From Rhodanobacter sp. 67-28 (GTDB lineage Bacteria > Pseudomonadota > Gammaproteobacteria > Xanthomonadales > Rhodanobacteraceae), in assembly GCA_001898415.1 (NCBI GenBank), contig MKTU01000024.1, positions 62,001 to 126,000 of the forward strand: a DNA stretch of 64,000 nucleotides. Direction: 5' to 3'. A program made the translations under genes and the position numbers. The number at the start of each line of letters is the position of its first letter. The first letter of the stretch is position 1. Below are positions 23,262 through 34,483 of this stretch, one piece after another. A model generated the notes under the pieces. It saw nothing but the letters and a program-made list of their open reading frames with translations, was not told the origin of the DNA and did not search any database.

Positions 23262-23996
23262 ATGGGTAGAGGCCCGTCCATCGAAGGTCGCAAGAACGCC
23301 GAGGACGCCAAGCGCGCCAAGGTGTTCACCAAGCTGATCCGCGAGATCACCGTGGCTACCCGCGCGGGCGTCGCGGATCCTGGCGGCAACCCGCGCCTGC
23401 GCGCGGCGGTGGACAAGGCGCTGTCGGCCAACATGACCAAGGACACCATCGAGCGCGCGATCAAGCGCGGCTCCGGTGCCGATGGTGGCGCCGACATGCA
23501 GGAGCTGCGCTACGAAGGCTACGGCCCGGCCGGCATCGCGCTGATCATCGACTGCTTCACCGACAACCCCACCCGCACCGTCGCCGACGTGCGTTACGCG
23601 CTGACCAAGCACGGCGGCAACCTGGGCACGTCCGGTTCGGTCGCGTTCCAGTTCACCCGCTGCGGCGAACTGGTGTTCGCCACCGACAACGACGCCAGCG
23701 CCGAGGAGTTCGTGCTCGATTCGGCGCTGGAAGCGGGCGCCGACGACGTGATCAACGAGCACGGCGAGAGCATCGTGCTGTGCGCGCCGGAGCACTTCGA
23801 GGCGGTGCAGCAGGCCCTGATCGACGCCGGCCTCAACGCCGTGCACGCCGGCGTGGTGATGCGCCCGAACAATCGCGTCGAGGTGCCGGCGGAAGCGCTG
23901 GAGGCGCTGCTCGACCTGCTCGAGAAGCTCGATGCGCTGGACGACGTGAGCGAGGTCTCGCACAACGCCCTGCTGCCCGCCGGGACGGCCGAATAA
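23262..23996 (+). CDS. yebC: YebC/PmpR-family regulatory / translation factor
   Basis: A 244-residue YebC/TACO1 family protein. It begins [18 protein letters not shown], a family landmark (usually MAGHSKWANIKHRK...; this version is the shorter variant), with [18 protein letters not shown] and the central [19 protein letters not shown]. Members act as transcriptional repressors or help ribosomes at proline stretches. It precedes ruvC, the standard yebC-ruvCAB order. Confidence 0.92.
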   Translation: MGRGPSIEGRKNAEDAKRAKVFTKLIREITVATRAGVADPGGNPRLRAAVDKALSANMTKDTIERAIKRGSGADGGADMQELRYEGYGPAGIALIIDCFTDNPTRTVADVRYALTKHGGNLGTSGSVAFQFTRCGELVFATDNDASAEEFVLDSALEAGADDVINEHGESIVLCAPEHFEAVQQALIDAGLNAVHAGVVMRPNNRVEVPAEALEALLDLLEKLDALDDVSEVSHNALLPAGTAE

Positions 23997-24029
23997 GTCG
24001 GAGGCCTCGCGCCTTCGCATCGCATCGTG

Positions 24030-24551
24030 ATGATCCGCATCATCGGCATCGATCCCGGCAGCCAGCGCACCGGCGTGGGCATCATCGACGTGGACGAGGC
24101 GGGCCGGCTCGCCCATGTCTTCCATGGCGCGCTGGCGGTGGCCGGCGAGGCCAGCTTCCCGCTGCGCCTGAAACGCATCTTTGACGAACTGTGTGACATC
24201 ATCGCCGCCCATCACCCGGTCGAGTGCGGCATCGAGCGCGTGTTCATGGCGCGCAATGCGGATTCCGCGCTGAAACTGGGGCAGGCACGCGGCGCCGCGA
24301 TCTGCGCGGTGGTCAGTCGGGGGATCGTGGTGCACGAATACGCGGCAACCGAGGTCAAGCAGTCCGTGGTCGGCAGTGGCCGCGCCGACAAGGCGCAGGT
24401 GCAGCACATGATCGGCGTGCTGCTCGGCCTCAAGGGCCCGCTGCAGGCCGACGCCGCCGATGCATTGGCCATCGCGGTGGCGCACGCGCACACCCGCGCC
24501 AGCCTGGCCCGCGTCGGCATCCCGCGCACGGCGTGGAGGCGGCGCCGGTGA
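24030..24551 (+). CDS. ruvC: Holliday junction resolvase RuvC
   Basis: RuvC, 173 residues, cuts Holliday junctions. The acidic catalytic residues are seen in [34 protein letters not shown] and [20 protein letters not shown] 24030 is chosen ([11 protein letters not shown]); a GTG directly before it is the alternative. Its TGA overlaps the GTG of ruvA by four bases, so the pair is translationally coupled. Confidence 0.95.
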   Translation: MIRIIGIDPGSQRTGVGIIDVDEAGRLAHVFHGALAVAGEASFPLRLKRIFDELCDIIAAHHPVECGIERVFMARNADSALKLGQARGAAICAVVSRGIVVHEYAATEVKQSVVGSGRADKAQVQHMIGVLLGLKGPLQADAADALAIAVAHAHTRASLARVGIPRTAWRRRR

Positions 24552-25144
24552 TCGGCCGACTGCGTGGCACCCTGGTTTCCCGCCAGCCGCCCTCGCTGCT
24601 GGTGGAGGTGGCCGGCGTCGGCTACGAGGTCGAGGCGCCGATGTCCACGATCTACGACCTGCCCGCCACCGGCACCGAAGTGACCTTGCTGATCCATCAC
24701 GCGGTGAAGGAGGACAGCGTCGCGCTGTACGGTTTCCTGCGCGAGAACGAACGCACGCTGTTCCGCAGCCTGCTCAAGGTCAGCGGCATCGGCGCGAAGA
24801 TCGCGCTGGCGGTGCTGTCGGGGGTTTCCACCGATCACTTCGCCCGGCTGGTGCATGCCGGCGACGTAGTGGCGCTGACCAAGATCCCCGGCATCGGCAA
24901 GAAGACCGCCGAGCGCATCGTGGTGGAGCTGCGCGACCGCGTCGACGGCTTGTCCACTCCCGGCGGCGTATCCCTGCCCGGTGCCGCCGCGGCGCTGGAC
25001 GCGGCGGGCGAGGCCACGGTGGCGCTGCAGCAGCTCGGCTACAAGCCGGCCGAGGTGAGCCGGCTGGTGCAGAAGGTCGCCGCCGACGGCGACAGCGCCG
25101 AGGCCATCATCCGCAAGGCCTTGCGCGCTGCGTTGGGCAACTAG
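24548..25144 (+). CDS. ruvA: Holliday junction branch-migration protein RuvA
   Basis: RuvA, 198 residues, binds the junction and loads RuvB. Domain I is an OB fold ([21 protein letters not shown]), domain II has two helix-hairpin-helix motifs ([18 protein letters not shown] and [19 protein letters not shown]), and domain III is the small RuvB-contact domain at the C-terminus. GTG start at 24548 overlaps ruvC by four bases. kup, not ruvB, comes next. Confidence 0.95.
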   Translation: MIGRLRGTLVSRQPPSLLVEVAGVGYEVEAPMSTIYDLPATGTEVTLLIHHAVKEDSVALYGFLRENERTLFRSLLKVSGIGAKIALAVLSGVSTDHFARLVHAGDVVALTKIPGIGKKTAERIVVELRDRVDGLSTPGGVSLPGAAAALDAAGEATVALQQLGYKPAEVSRLVQKVAADGDSAEAIIRKALRAALGN

Positions 25145-25159
25145 GCCGTCAGGATTTCC

Positions 25160-27076
25160 ATGAGCGAACAAGTGCACGACCAGGCGCCCGCTTCCAGCGG
25201 CACCGACAACGGCCACGGCGCCAAGTCGGCCTTGATCCTCGGGGCGCTGGGCGTGGTGTTCGGCGACATCGGCACCAGCCCGCTGTACACGATGCACGAG
25301 ACCTTCCTGCCCGACCACGGCCTGCACCCGCACCCGAGCACGGTGCTGGGCATCCTGTCGCTGGTCACCTGGTCGTTGATCATGGTGGTGGCGGTGAAGT
25401 ACGTCAGCCTGGTGATGCGCGCCGACAACAAGGGCGAGGGCGGCATCATGGCGTTGATGACCCTGGCCCAGCGCGCGGCCGGCAAGTCGGTGCGTGCACG
25501 GCGGGCGATCATGCTGATGGCCTTGCTCGGCGCCGCGCTGTTCTTCGGCGATGGCGTGATCACGCCGTCGATCTCGGTGCTCTCGGCGGTCGAGGGCCTG
25601 CAGGTGGCCGCGCCGGCGCTGTCGCACTACGTGGTGCCGATCACGGTGGCGATCCTGCTCGGCCTGTTCTGGCTGCAGCGCCACGGCACCGCGCGCATCG
25701 GGGTGCTGTTCGGGCCGATCATGGTGTTGTGGTTCCTGGCGCTGGCGGTGATCGGCGTGCACAACATCATCAAGGCGCCGGGCGTGCTGTGGGCACTCAA
25801 TCCGTACCATGCGGTGCAGTTCTTCATGAGCCATGGGGCGGCGTCGTTCCTGGCGCTGGGTTCGGTGGTGCTGTGCGTGACCGGCGCCGAGGCGCTGTAT
25901 ACCGACATGGGCCACTTCGGCCGCTACCCGATCCGCGCGGCGTGGTTCGGTTTCGTGATGCCGGCGCTGCTGCTGAACTACTACGGGCAGGGTGGCTTGC
26001 TGCTCAACCACCCCGAGGCGATCGCCAACCCGTTCTACCATTCGGTGCCGGGCTGGGCGTTGTACCCGATGATCGGGCTGGCCACGCTGGCTACCGTGAT
26101 CGCCTCGCAGGCGGTGATCTCCGGCGCGTTCACCGTGTGCCGGCAGGCGATCCAGCTCGGCTTCCTGCCACGCATGCAGGTGGTGCACACCTCGCGCGAG
26201 GCGATCGGGCAGATCTTCCTGCCGTGGGTCAACCGCGGCCTGATGGTGGCGGTGATCGCCACCGTGATCGGTTTCGGCTCCTCCAACGCCCTGGCTGGCG
26301 CCTACGGCATCGCGGTGACCGGCACCATGGCGATCGACACCGTGCTGACCATGATCGTGGCGCGCCGCATGTGGCACTGGAGCCGCACTGTGGTGATCCT
26401 CACCGGCCTGCTGCTGCTGGTGATCGACCTGAGCTACTTCGGCGCCAACACGCTGAAGATTCCCGACGGCGGCTGGTTCCCGCTGGTGCTCGGCGTGCTG
26501 CTGTTCACCGTGATGACTACCTGGCGCCGCGGCCGCGAGCTGGTGGTGCGCGAGATCAAGCAGGGCGGCCTGGCACTGGCGCCGTTCATCGAGAACATGA
26601 CCGAGCATCCGCCGATGCGGGTACCGGGCACGGCAGTGTTCCTGACCGCCAACCAGGAGGCCGTGCCGCATGCGCTGCTGCACAACCTGAAGCACAACAA
26701 GGTGCTGCATGAGCGCAACGTGCTGCTCACCGTGGCAATCCTGGAGACGCCGGTGGCCGATGCCGAGGAGCGCATCCACATCAGCCGGCTGAGCGACGAT
26801 TTCTACAGCCTGGAGTTGCGCTTCGGTTTCGCCGAGGACCCCAACATCCCGCTGGCACTGTCGCGCTGCACCCGCGAAGGGCTCGGTTTCGACATGATGG
26901 ATACCACCTTCTTCCTGTCGCGCGAGAGCATCGTTTCCAGCGAGCGGCGCCCGGGCATGGCGCCGTGGCGCGACAAGCTGTTCGCCTTCATGGCGCGCAA
27001 TGCGCTGCCCGCCACCGCCTTCTTCCAGATCCCCGGCAACCGGCTGATCGAGCTGGGCGCTCAGGTGGAAATCTGA
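25160..27076 (+). CDS. kup: Low-affinity potassium transporter Kup
   Basis: A 638-residue KUP/HAK/KT potassium:proton symporter. It begins with the family motif ALGVVFGDIGTSPLYTMHE, has about 12 hydrophobic segments to residue 430 and a soluble C-terminal domain of about 200 residues. GLLLNHPEAIANPFYHSVP is another hallmark. It starts 16 bases after ruvA and separates ruvA from ruvB, so the ruv genes may be transcribed through it or ruvB from a separate promoter. Confidence 0.95.
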   Translation: MSEQVHDQAPASSGTDNGHGAKSALILGALGVVFGDIGTSPLYTMHETFLPDHGLHPHPSTVLGILSLVTWSLIMVVAVKYVSLVMRADNKGEGGIMALMTLAQRAAGKSVRARRAIMLMALLGAALFFGDGVITPSISVLSAVEGLQVAAPALSHYVVPITVAILLGLFWLQRHGTARIGVLFGPIMVLWFLALAVIGVHNIIKAPGVLWALNPYHAVQFFMSHGAASFLALGSVVLCVTGAEALYTDMGHFGRYPIRAAWFGFVMPALLLNYYGQGGLLLNHPEAIANPFYHSVPGWALYPMIGLATLATVIASQAVISGAFTVCRQAIQLGFLPRMQVVHTSREAIGQIFLPWVNRGLMVAVIATVIGFGSSNALAGAYGIAVTGTMAIDTVLTMIVARRMWHWSRTVVILTGLLLLVIDLSYFGANTLKIPDGGWFPLVLGVLLFTVMTTWRRGRELVVREIKQGGLALAPFIENMTEHPPMRVPGTAVFLTANQEAVPHALLHNLKHNKVLHERNVLLTVAILETPVADAEERIHISRLSDDFYSLELRFGFAEDPNIPLALSRCTREGLGFDMMDTTFFLSRESIVSSERRPGMAPWRDKLFAFMARNALPATAFFQIPGNRLIELGAQVEI

Positions 27077-27127
27077 AGCTGCAGGACAGCGCCCTGTTTG
27101 CGCGAAGCTTTTGCGCGCCGTGAAGAG

Positions 27128-27157
27128 GGGCACCGGGCACAAGGTGCGCTCCTACAT
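27128..27157. repeat. REP-like GTAGGAGCGCACC element between kup and ruvB
   Basis: Read on the minus strand, TGTAGGAGCGCACC runs into a small hairpin (GCACC / GGTGC at 27130-27134 and 27143-27147). This resembles REP elements widely scattered in Xanthomonas and Pseudomonas genomes, an identification made from memory. Confidence 0.5.
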
Positions 27158-27186
27158 ACCCGGTGTGAGCCTGCCATAATCCCCGC

Positions 27187-28228
<1,042 letters not shown>

Positions 28229-28236
<8 letters not shown>

Positions 28237-28648
28237 GCTTGCCGCGGAGCCCCCCTTTAGCTGGAAGGTGCGCGTCTATTGGGAAGACACCGACGCCGGC
28301 GGCGTGGTCTACCACGCCGGCTACCTGCGTTTCATGGAACGCGCCCGCAGCGAGTGGATGCGCGCGCTGGGCGTGGACCAGATGGCCTACAAGCAGGCTA
28401 CCGGGCTGGCCTTCATGGTGCGCGACATGCACATCGACTTCCTGCGTCCCGCCCTGCTGGATGATGAACTGTCGGTAACGGTGGAAGTCAAAGAACGCCG
28501 CGCTGCCAGTATCCTGTTCGCCCAGACGATCATGAAGGCGGACGGCAAGTGCCTGGTTCGCGCCAGCGTGCGCGTGGCGTGCGTGGAGCTGGAACGCATG
28601 CGGCCGGCGGCGATACCGCCGGATCTGATCCCGCAACCCGAAGCCTGA
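28229..28648 (+). CDS. ybgC: Acyl-CoA thioesterase YbgC (tol-pal associated)
   Basis: A 139-residue hot-dog thioesterase of the 4-hydroxybenzoyl-CoA type. The catalytic Asp lies in the signature [20 protein letters not shown]. YbgC acts on acyl-CoA or acyl-ACP and is tied to phospholipid metabolism. It starts inside ruvB and heads the tol-pal cluster, its usual place. Confidence 0.93.
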
Positions 28649-28688
28649 CACCCGTCCCTCGTCGAAATCCGCGGAGTACCTGCAAGCC

Positions 28689-29372
28689 ATGAATGGTGGA
28701 CTGAACATTTTCACGCTGGTGGCCGATTCGAGCCTGCCGGTGCAACTGGTGCTGCTTATCCTGCTGGTGTTCTCGTTCCTGTCGTGGGTGATCATCATCC
28801 GCAAGTACACCCAGACCAAGGCAGCGCTGGAAGACGCCGAGGCGTTCGAGGAGCGCTTCTGGTCCGGCGGCGATCTCGCCCAGCTGTTCCGCGAGGTCAG
28901 CAATCGCGGCGACAGCGGCGGCATCGAGAACATCTTCGAATCGGGCTTCCGCGAGTTCGCCCGCCAGCGCCAGCGCAAGACGCACGACGCGCGCGCGGCG
29001 ATCGAGGGCTCCGAGCGCGCGATGCAGGTGGCCGGCACCCGCGAGATCGGCCTGCTCGAGCGCAACCTGGAGTTTCTCGCCAACGTCGGCTCGATCAGCC
29101 CGTACGTGGGCCTGTTCGGCACGGTGTGGGGCATCATGGGCGCGTTCCAGGGCCTGGGCGACATGAAGGACGTGACCATCGCCGTGGTGGCGCCGCACAT
29201 CTCCGAGGCGCTGATCGCCACCGCCATGGGCCTGTTCGCCGCGATTCCGGCGCAGTGGGCGTACAACCGCTACGCCACCAAGGTCGAGCGCATCGCCTCG
29301 CGCTACGACGTATTCCAGGAGGAGTTCTCCTCCGTGCTGCAGCGGCAGATCCAGACCGACGACGCAGCCTGA
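28689..29372 (+). CDS. tolQ: Tol-Pal system proton channel TolQ
   Basis: TolQ, 227 residues, forms with TolR the proton-driven motor of the Tol-Pal system, which constricts the outer membrane at division. One N-terminal membrane helix (QLVLLILLVFSFLSWVIII) is followed by a cytoplasmic loop and two later helices, with the conserved Thr/Gly-rich region NVGSISPYVGLFGTVWGIMG. It is followed by tolR after 13 bases. Confidence 0.95.
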   Translation: MNGGLNIFTLVADSSLPVQLVLLILLVFSFLSWVIIIRKYTQTKAALEDAEAFEERFWSGGDLAQLFREVSNRGDSGGIENIFESGFREFARQRQRKTHDARAAIEGSERAMQVAGTREIGLLERNLEFLANVGSISPYVGLFGTVWGIMGAFQGLGDMKDVTIAVVAPHISEALIATAMGLFAAIPAQWAYNRYATKVERIASRYDVFQEEFSSVLQRQIQTDDAA

Positions 29373-29385
29373 GCGGAGAGCGATC

Positions 29386-29824
<439 letters not shown>

Positions 29825-29838
<14 letters not shown>

Positions 29839-30766
29839 GGCGACGCCGAAGGCGGTCGTGCTGTCCGCCGTATTGCATATCGGCATCGTGGGGTTCCTGT
29901 TCCTCGCCGTGCTGCCGTGCGCGTCGTACGAGAGCTTCTTCAACGCGCTGCACCTGCCGTCGTGGATGAACCCGATCACCTGCTCGGCACCGCTAAAGCT
30001 GCAGGGTCCGATCATCGAGGCCACCCTGATCGGCCCCACCGGCAGCCCGCCGCCGAAGGCGGTCAAGGTCAAGCCGGTGCCCAACACGGTCCCGCCGCCG
30101 CCCACCGTGACCCCGCCCAAGCCGACGCCGGAGAAGCCGGCGGTCAGCCAGTTGCCGCCGCCGCCGAAGCATCCGGACACGGTCGACCAGGAGCGCGTGG
30201 TCGAGGACGCCGCACTGAAGGCCGAAGAGGCCAAGAAAGTGCAGGAGGAGAAGGAGCGCCAGCGCCAGGCCGAACTGGACGCCCAGGCGGCCAAAAAGAA
30301 GGAGGAGGAGCGCAAGAAGCTCGACGCGATCTTCGCCAAGATGGCGGCCGCCTCGGCGCAGACCCGGCAGCTGGACAACAAGGCCAAACAGGCCCAGCAG
30401 CAGCTGGCCGACCTGAAAAACGCCCAGGACAACGCCCGTCCCGACCTGCCGGCCACCGACCAGCTGCAGAGCGGCAACAACAGTCCGGACAGCGATCTGA
30501 GCAGCGAGTACGCAGCGGCCATTCAGAATGCGGTCACACCGAACTGGCTGCGTCCGGATAACATGCCCGAGGCTCCCTGCGATGTTCACATCGTGCAATC
30601 ACCCGGTGGTGACGTCCTGAGCGCCACAGTCGACTCCAGCTGCCCGTACGACGAGGCCGGAAGGCGCTCGGTGGAAAACGCCGTGCTCCGCACCAAGACC
30701 TTGCCGTACAAGGGTTTCGAAAAAGTGTTCCGGCGCAATCTCACCTTCACCTTCAGGCCGCAATGA
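29825..30766 (+). CDS. tolA: Tol-Pal system protein TolA
   Basis: TolA, 313 residues, links the TolQR motor to TolB/Pal. An N-terminal helix (AVLHIGIVGFLFLAVLP) anchors it, a Pro-rich stretch (about 65-120) and a long charged Glu/Lys/Gln/Ala coiled coil (about 125-210) span the periplasm, and a C-terminal domain (about 225-313) binds partners. Start ATG 29825 overlaps tolR; its TGA overlaps the tolB start. Confidence 0.93.
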
Positions 30767-32091
30767 CCAAGCCCACGCGAAAGTTCAGCCTAGGCATCGC
30801 CCTACTCATGGTGGCCGCGGCCGCGCTGTTTGCCGGCCCGGTGGTGGCCCAGTCGCCGCTGACGGTGGACATCATCGGCGGCGTCAAGACCGCCACGCCG
30901 ATCGTGGTGGTGCCGTTCGCCCAGCAGGGCGGTGCGCCGCTGTCGACCGACGTGGCCGACGTGATGCGCAGCGATTTCAACCGCTCCGGCAAGTTCCGCT
31001 CGCTGGCCAGGAGCGACATCGTGGAGACGCCGGCGCAGGGTTCGGAGATCAAGTTCGCCACCTGGCGGCTGCTCAAGCAGGATTACATCGTGGTGGGGCG
31101 TATCGCGGATGCCGGCAACGGCACGCTCACCGTCACCTACGAGCTGTGGGACGTCAACAAGCAGCAGGAACTGCTCGGCGGCACCTTCACCACGCCGGCC
31201 GGCGACCTGCGCGGCGTGGCGCACCGGATGGCCGACAAGGTCTACGAGAAGATCACCGGCGTGCGCGGCGCGTTCTGGACGCGCATCGCCTACGTCACCT
31301 CGGTGGGGCTGGGCAACAGCACGACCTATTCGCTGATCGTCGCCGATTCGGATGGCTACAACCCGCAGGTGGCGGTGCGCTCGCGCGAGTCGCTGCTGTC
31401 GCCGGCGTGGTCGCCGGACGGCTCCAGCATCGCCTATGTCTCGTTCGAGGACGGCAACTCCTCGATCCGCATCCAGAACATCCTCACCGGCGCGCGCCAG
31501 CTGGTATCGGCCCGCAAGGGCATCAACGGCGCGCCGTCGTGGTCGCCGGACGGGAAGAAGCTGGCGGTGTCGCTGTCCTATGTCGGCAACCCGGAGATCT
31601 TCGTGATCGACCTGGCCAGCCACCAGGCCACCCGGTTGACCAACAGCCTGTCGATCGACACCGAGCCGGTCTGGGCGCCGGACGGCCAGAGCATCTACTT
31701 CACCTCCGACCGGTCCGGCCGGCCGCAGATCTACCAGGTCCCGGTCGCCGGGGGCACGCCGCAGCGGATCACCTTCCAGGGGCAGTACAACGCCAAGGCC
31801 TCGGTGAGCTACGACGGCAAGCAGATCGCGATGGTGCAGGGCGGCGGGAACGTGTATCGTATTGTCATTCAGGATCAGAGTCTGGGCGGGCAGCAACGAT
31901 TCATTTCGCCGGGCCCGCTGGACGACTCGGTCAGCTTCGCACCCAATGCCAGCATGCTGCTGTATTCAGCCACCGAAGGTAGTCGTGGAGTCCTGTATTC
32001 CGTGTCCAGCGACGGCATGGTGCGTGATCGCCTGCGCCTCGCCGAGGGCAACGTGCAGGAACCCGCCTGGGGGCCTTATCGGGAACCTTGA
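30763..32091 (+). CDS. tolB: Tol-Pal system beta-propeller protein TolB
   Basis: TolB, 442 residues, is periplasmic: a signal peptide (cut after VVAQ, about residue 30), an N-terminal domain (IVVVPFAQQGGAPLSTDVAD) and a six-bladed propeller made of WD-like blades (SPAWSPDGSSIAYVSFEDG, SWSPDGKKLAVSLSY, PDGQSIYFTSDRSGRPQIY). It overlaps tolA by four bases and is followed six bases later by a strong stem-loop. Confidence 0.95.
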   Translation: MTKPTRKFSLGIALLMVAAAALFAGPVVAQSPLTVDIIGGVKTATPIVVVPFAQQGGAPLSTDVADVMRSDFNRSGKFRSLARSDIVETPAQGSEIKFATWRLLKQDYIVVGRIADAGNGTLTVTYELWDVNKQQELLGGTFTTPAGDLRGVAHRMADKVYEKITGVRGAFWTRIAYVTSVGLGNSTTYSLIVADSDGYNPQVAVRSRESLLSPAWSPDGSSIAYVSFEDGNSSIRIQNILTGARQLVSARKGINGAPSWSPDGKKLAVSLSYVGNPEIFVIDLASHQATRLTNSLSIDTEPVWAPDGQSIYFTSDRSGRPQIYQVPVAGGTPQRITFQGQYNAKASVSYDGKQIAMVQGGGNVYRIVIQDQSLGGQQRFISPGPLDDSVSFAPNASMLLYSATEGSRGVLYSVSSDGMVRDRLRLAEGNVQEPAWGPYREP

Positions 32092-32096
32092 ATTTT

Positions 32097-32130
32097 CATG
32101 TCGCCGTGCGGTCAGCCGCACGGCGGCATG
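32097..32130 (+). terminator. Strong stem-loop between tolB and pal
   Basis: Starting six bases after tolB, arms 32097-32111 and 32116-32130 form 15 pairs (one of them a G-U) around a TCAG loop. No T run follows. It could attenuate or process the mRNA so that pal and cpoB are expressed at other levels than tolQRAB. Confidence 0.65.
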
Positions 32131-32340
32131 ATGCCCATGGAACGGGCCCGGACGGCGCCATCGGCGCGTTTCGGTTTCGGGTGGGACGCAGTTGCGGACC
32201 CGCCGGGCAGAGCGGCATGCAGCGTCACGCATCGTCGATCTTTCGCATGTGAAAATAACAGCCGGTCAACCGGCGGCCAGCGTTTGTAACCTCCTCGTCA
32301 TCTGTTTGTCGGAACTCAACTCGTTATAAGGAACGTCACC

Positions 32341-32850
32341 ATGAACAAAACCGTTCGCATTGCCCTGGTTGCCTTGCTCTGCGTGGGTGCAGCAGCGTGC
32401 AGCAAGAAGCAGGAAGTCAAGCCGCAGCCGCCGGTCGAGCAGACCGCACCGGCGCCGACCGCGCCCGCGTCCGATGGCAAGTACACCCCCGCCGACCTCG
32501 ATACCGATGCCTGCCTGCGTCAGCGCGTCGTGTACTTCGACTTCGACAAGTCCGAGATCAAGCCGGAGTTCCAGCAGATCATGGCGTGCCACGCCAAGTA
32601 CCTGCAGGATCGCCCGAGCGCCCAGCTGCGTCTGGAAGGCAACACCGACGAGCGCGGCACCCGCGAGTACAACCTGGGCCTCGGCGAGCGTCGTGCCAAT
32701 GCCGTCGACAGCGCGCTGCAGGCCAACGGTGCCTCGGCCAGCCAGATGACGGTCATCAGCTACGGCAAGGAAAAGCCGGTCTGCCGCGAGCACAATGAAG
32801 ACTGCTGGAGCAAGAACCGCCGCGTCGAGATCGTCTACACGGCGCAGTAA
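32341..32850 (+). CDS. pal: Peptidoglycan-associated lipoprotein Pal
   Basis: Pal, 169 residues, ties the outer membrane to peptidoglycan. Lipoprotein signal peptide MNKTVRIALVALLCVGAAAC with Cys at 20, a short Pro/Ala linker, then an OmpA-like domain: VYFDFDKSEIKPEF and LEGNTDERGTREYNLGLGER. AAGGA upstream is the ribosome site. A 249-base gap with a hairpin separates it from tolB, so it may also have its own promoter. Confidence 0.95.
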   Translation: MNKTVRIALVALLCVGAAACSKKQEVKPQPPVEQTAPAPTAPASDGKYTPADLDTDACLRQRVVYFDFDKSEIKPEFQQIMACHAKYLQDRPSAQLRLEGNTDERGTREYNLGLGERRANAVDSALQANGASASQMTVISYGKEKPVCREHNEDCWSKNRRVEIVYTAQ

Positions 32851-33689
32851 TGATGAAGCGACTGGCTAAGGGTTTTTCGGCCAGGATCAGCATGGCGGGC
32901 GCCTTGGCGTCCGCCATGCTGTTCGCGTTCCCGGTACTGGCCCAGGACGCCCGGCTCAGCCTGGCGGATCGTGTCAGCCGGCTGGAGCAGCAGACGCAGA
33001 ATCGCGACCAGAGCGGCACCGGCCTGGTCAACCAGATCCAGCAACTGAGCTCGCAGGTACGCCAGATGCAAGGTCAGATCGAGGAGCTGCAGCATCAGTT
33101 GCAGGTGCTCGAGGACAAGAACAAGGCCCAGTACGGCGACCTCGACGCGCGCCTGGCGCGCCTCGAAGGCGGCGGTGCGGGCAATCCGCCGGCGCCATCC
33201 GGCACCCCGGCAGCGGCAGCGGCGACGACAGCGGCGACTTCCGCCAGCGCGTCGAGCGCGCCAGCGCCGGCATCGAGCAGCGCTGCCACGGCCGATCCGG
33301 CCGCGGCACAGGCAGCTTACGACACGGCATTCCAGTCGATCCGCGGTGGCAATTACGCGGCGGCCTCGCGGCAGTTCCGTGCCTTCATCCAGCAGTATCC
33401 GAACCATGCGCTGGTGCCCAATGCCTGGTACTGGCTGGGGCAATCGTATTTCGTCACCACCAACTACGGCGTGGCGCTGGATGCGTTCAAGCAACTGGTC
33501 GGGCAGTTCCCGCAGAGCGACAAGACCCCCGACGCGCTGCTCAAGATCGGCTATTGCCAGATCGAGTTGAAGCAGGTCGACGCGGCCAAGGCCACGCTGA
33601 AGCAGGTCATTGCCAAGTATCCCGGGTCGGACTCGGCGAGCTTGGCGCAGGAGCGCCTGCAGCGCCTGCAAGTCCAAGCCGGCGGTTGA
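32850..33689 (+). CDS. cpoB: Cell division coordinator CpoB (YbgF)
   Basis: A 279-residue periplasmic protein that couples Tol-Pal work to peptidoglycan synthesis. Signal peptide cut after VLAQ near residue 32, a trimerising coiled coil (about 35-100, with VSRLEQQTQNRDQ and IEELQHQLQVLEDK), an Ala/Pro/Ser linker and C-terminal TPR repeats (about 155-279). ATG 32850 shares a base with the pal stop; a second ATG follows directly. Confidence 0.93.
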   Translation: MMKRLAKGFSARISMAGALASAMLFAFPVLAQDARLSLADRVSRLEQQTQNRDQSGTGLVNQIQQLSSQVRQMQGQIEELQHQLQVLEDKNKAQYGDLDARLARLEGGGAGNPPAPSGTPAAAAATTAATSASASSAPAPASSSAATADPAAAQAAYDTAFQSIRGGNYAAASRQFRAFIQQYPNHALVPNAWYWLGQSYFVTTNYGVALDAFKQLVGQFPQSDKTPDALLKIGYCQIELKQVDAAKATLKQVIAKYPGSDSASLAQERLQRLQVQAGG

Positions 33690-33696
33690 GGCGGCG

Positions 33697-34389
33697 GTGA
33701 GTGGTGACGATACGCGCGTGGCCTCCGCCACGCCTGCGACGGCAGTTGCCGAGCGCCTGCGCATCACCGAGATCTTCCACTCGATCCAGGGCGAAGCCGA
33801 CGCCATCGGCTGGCGCACCGTGTTCGTGCGCCTCACCGGTTGCCCGCTGCGCTGCGTGTGGTGCGACACCGAGTATTCGTTCCACGGCGGCGACTGGCAC
33901 GCGATCGACGACATCATGGCCGAGGTCGCGCGGCACGGCGCGAAGCATGTCTGCGTCACCGGCGGCGAGCCGCTGGCGCAGAAGCGCTGCCTGATCCTGC
34001 TGCGCAAGCTGTGCGACGCCGGCTATGAGGTGTCGCTGGAGACTTCCGGCGCGCTGGACGTGTCCGCCGTGGACGCGCGCGTGCACAAGGTGATGGACCT
34101 GAAGGCGCCCGATTCCGGCGAGAGCGGCCGCAACCTGTGGTCCAACCTGGATCATCTGCTGCCGCACGACCAGATCAAGATCGTGCTCGCCAGCCGCGGT
34201 GACTACGAGTGGGCGCGCGCCATGCTGACCGAGCACGCCCTGACCGGTCGCTGCATGGTGCTGTTCTCCCCGGTGCACGGCGCGGTCGAACCGCGCGAAC
34301 TGGCCGAGTGGATCCTCGCCGACAAGCTCGACGTGCGGTTCCAGCTGCAGCTGCACAAGCTGCTGTGGAACGACGCGAAAGGCAAGTAG
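33697..34389 (+). CDS. queE: 7-carboxy-7-deazaguanine synthase QueE (radical SAM)
   Basis: QueE, 230 residues, makes 7-carboxy-7-deazaguanine in the queuosine pathway. The radical-SAM cluster motif is the variant CPLRCVWCD (CX3CX2C) with the GGE motif in VCVTGGEPLAQKR. ITEIFHSIQGEADAIGW starts the domain. No ATG fits; GTG 33697 with GAGG close upstream is chosen, GTG 33718 is an alternative. It follows cpoB by seven bases. queC is separated from it by an inverted-repeat spacer. Confidence 0.92.
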   Translation: MSGDDTRVASATPATAVAERLRITEIFHSIQGEADAIGWRTVFVRLTGCPLRCVWCDTEYSFHGGDWHAIDDIMAEVARHGAKHVCVTGGEPLAQKRCLILLRKLCDAGYEVSLETSGALDVSAVDARVHKVMDLKAPDSGESGRNLWSNLDHLLPHDQIKIVLASRGDYEWARAMLTEHALTGRCMVLFSPVHGAVEPRELAEWILADKLDVRFQLQLHKLLWNDAKGK

Positions 34390-34390
34390 A

Positions 34391-34465
34391 GGAAGCGAGA
34401 AGTGAGAGAACAGCGGCGAGCAACGCCTTTTCCCACTTCTCACTCCTCTTCACTCGCTTCTCGCC
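34391..34465. repeat. GAAGCGAGAAGTGAG inverted-repeat spacer between queE and queC
   Basis: The left arm (from 34392) contains GAAGCGAG and GAGAAGTG. Complementary CACTTCTC (34434-34441) and CTCGCTTC (34453-34460) lie to the right, giving alternative pairings. The purine-rich/pyrimidine-rich arms differ in composition from the genes around and look like a mobile or slipped repeat. Confidence 0.6.
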
Positions 34466-34483
34466 GTTTTTCTTTTTCCATGG

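Noticed and set aside
24212-27142. 976-codon minus-strand open frame opposite ruvA and kup
   Set aside because: His- and Gln-rich translation typical of a GC-rich antisense strand, fully covering well-supported genes.
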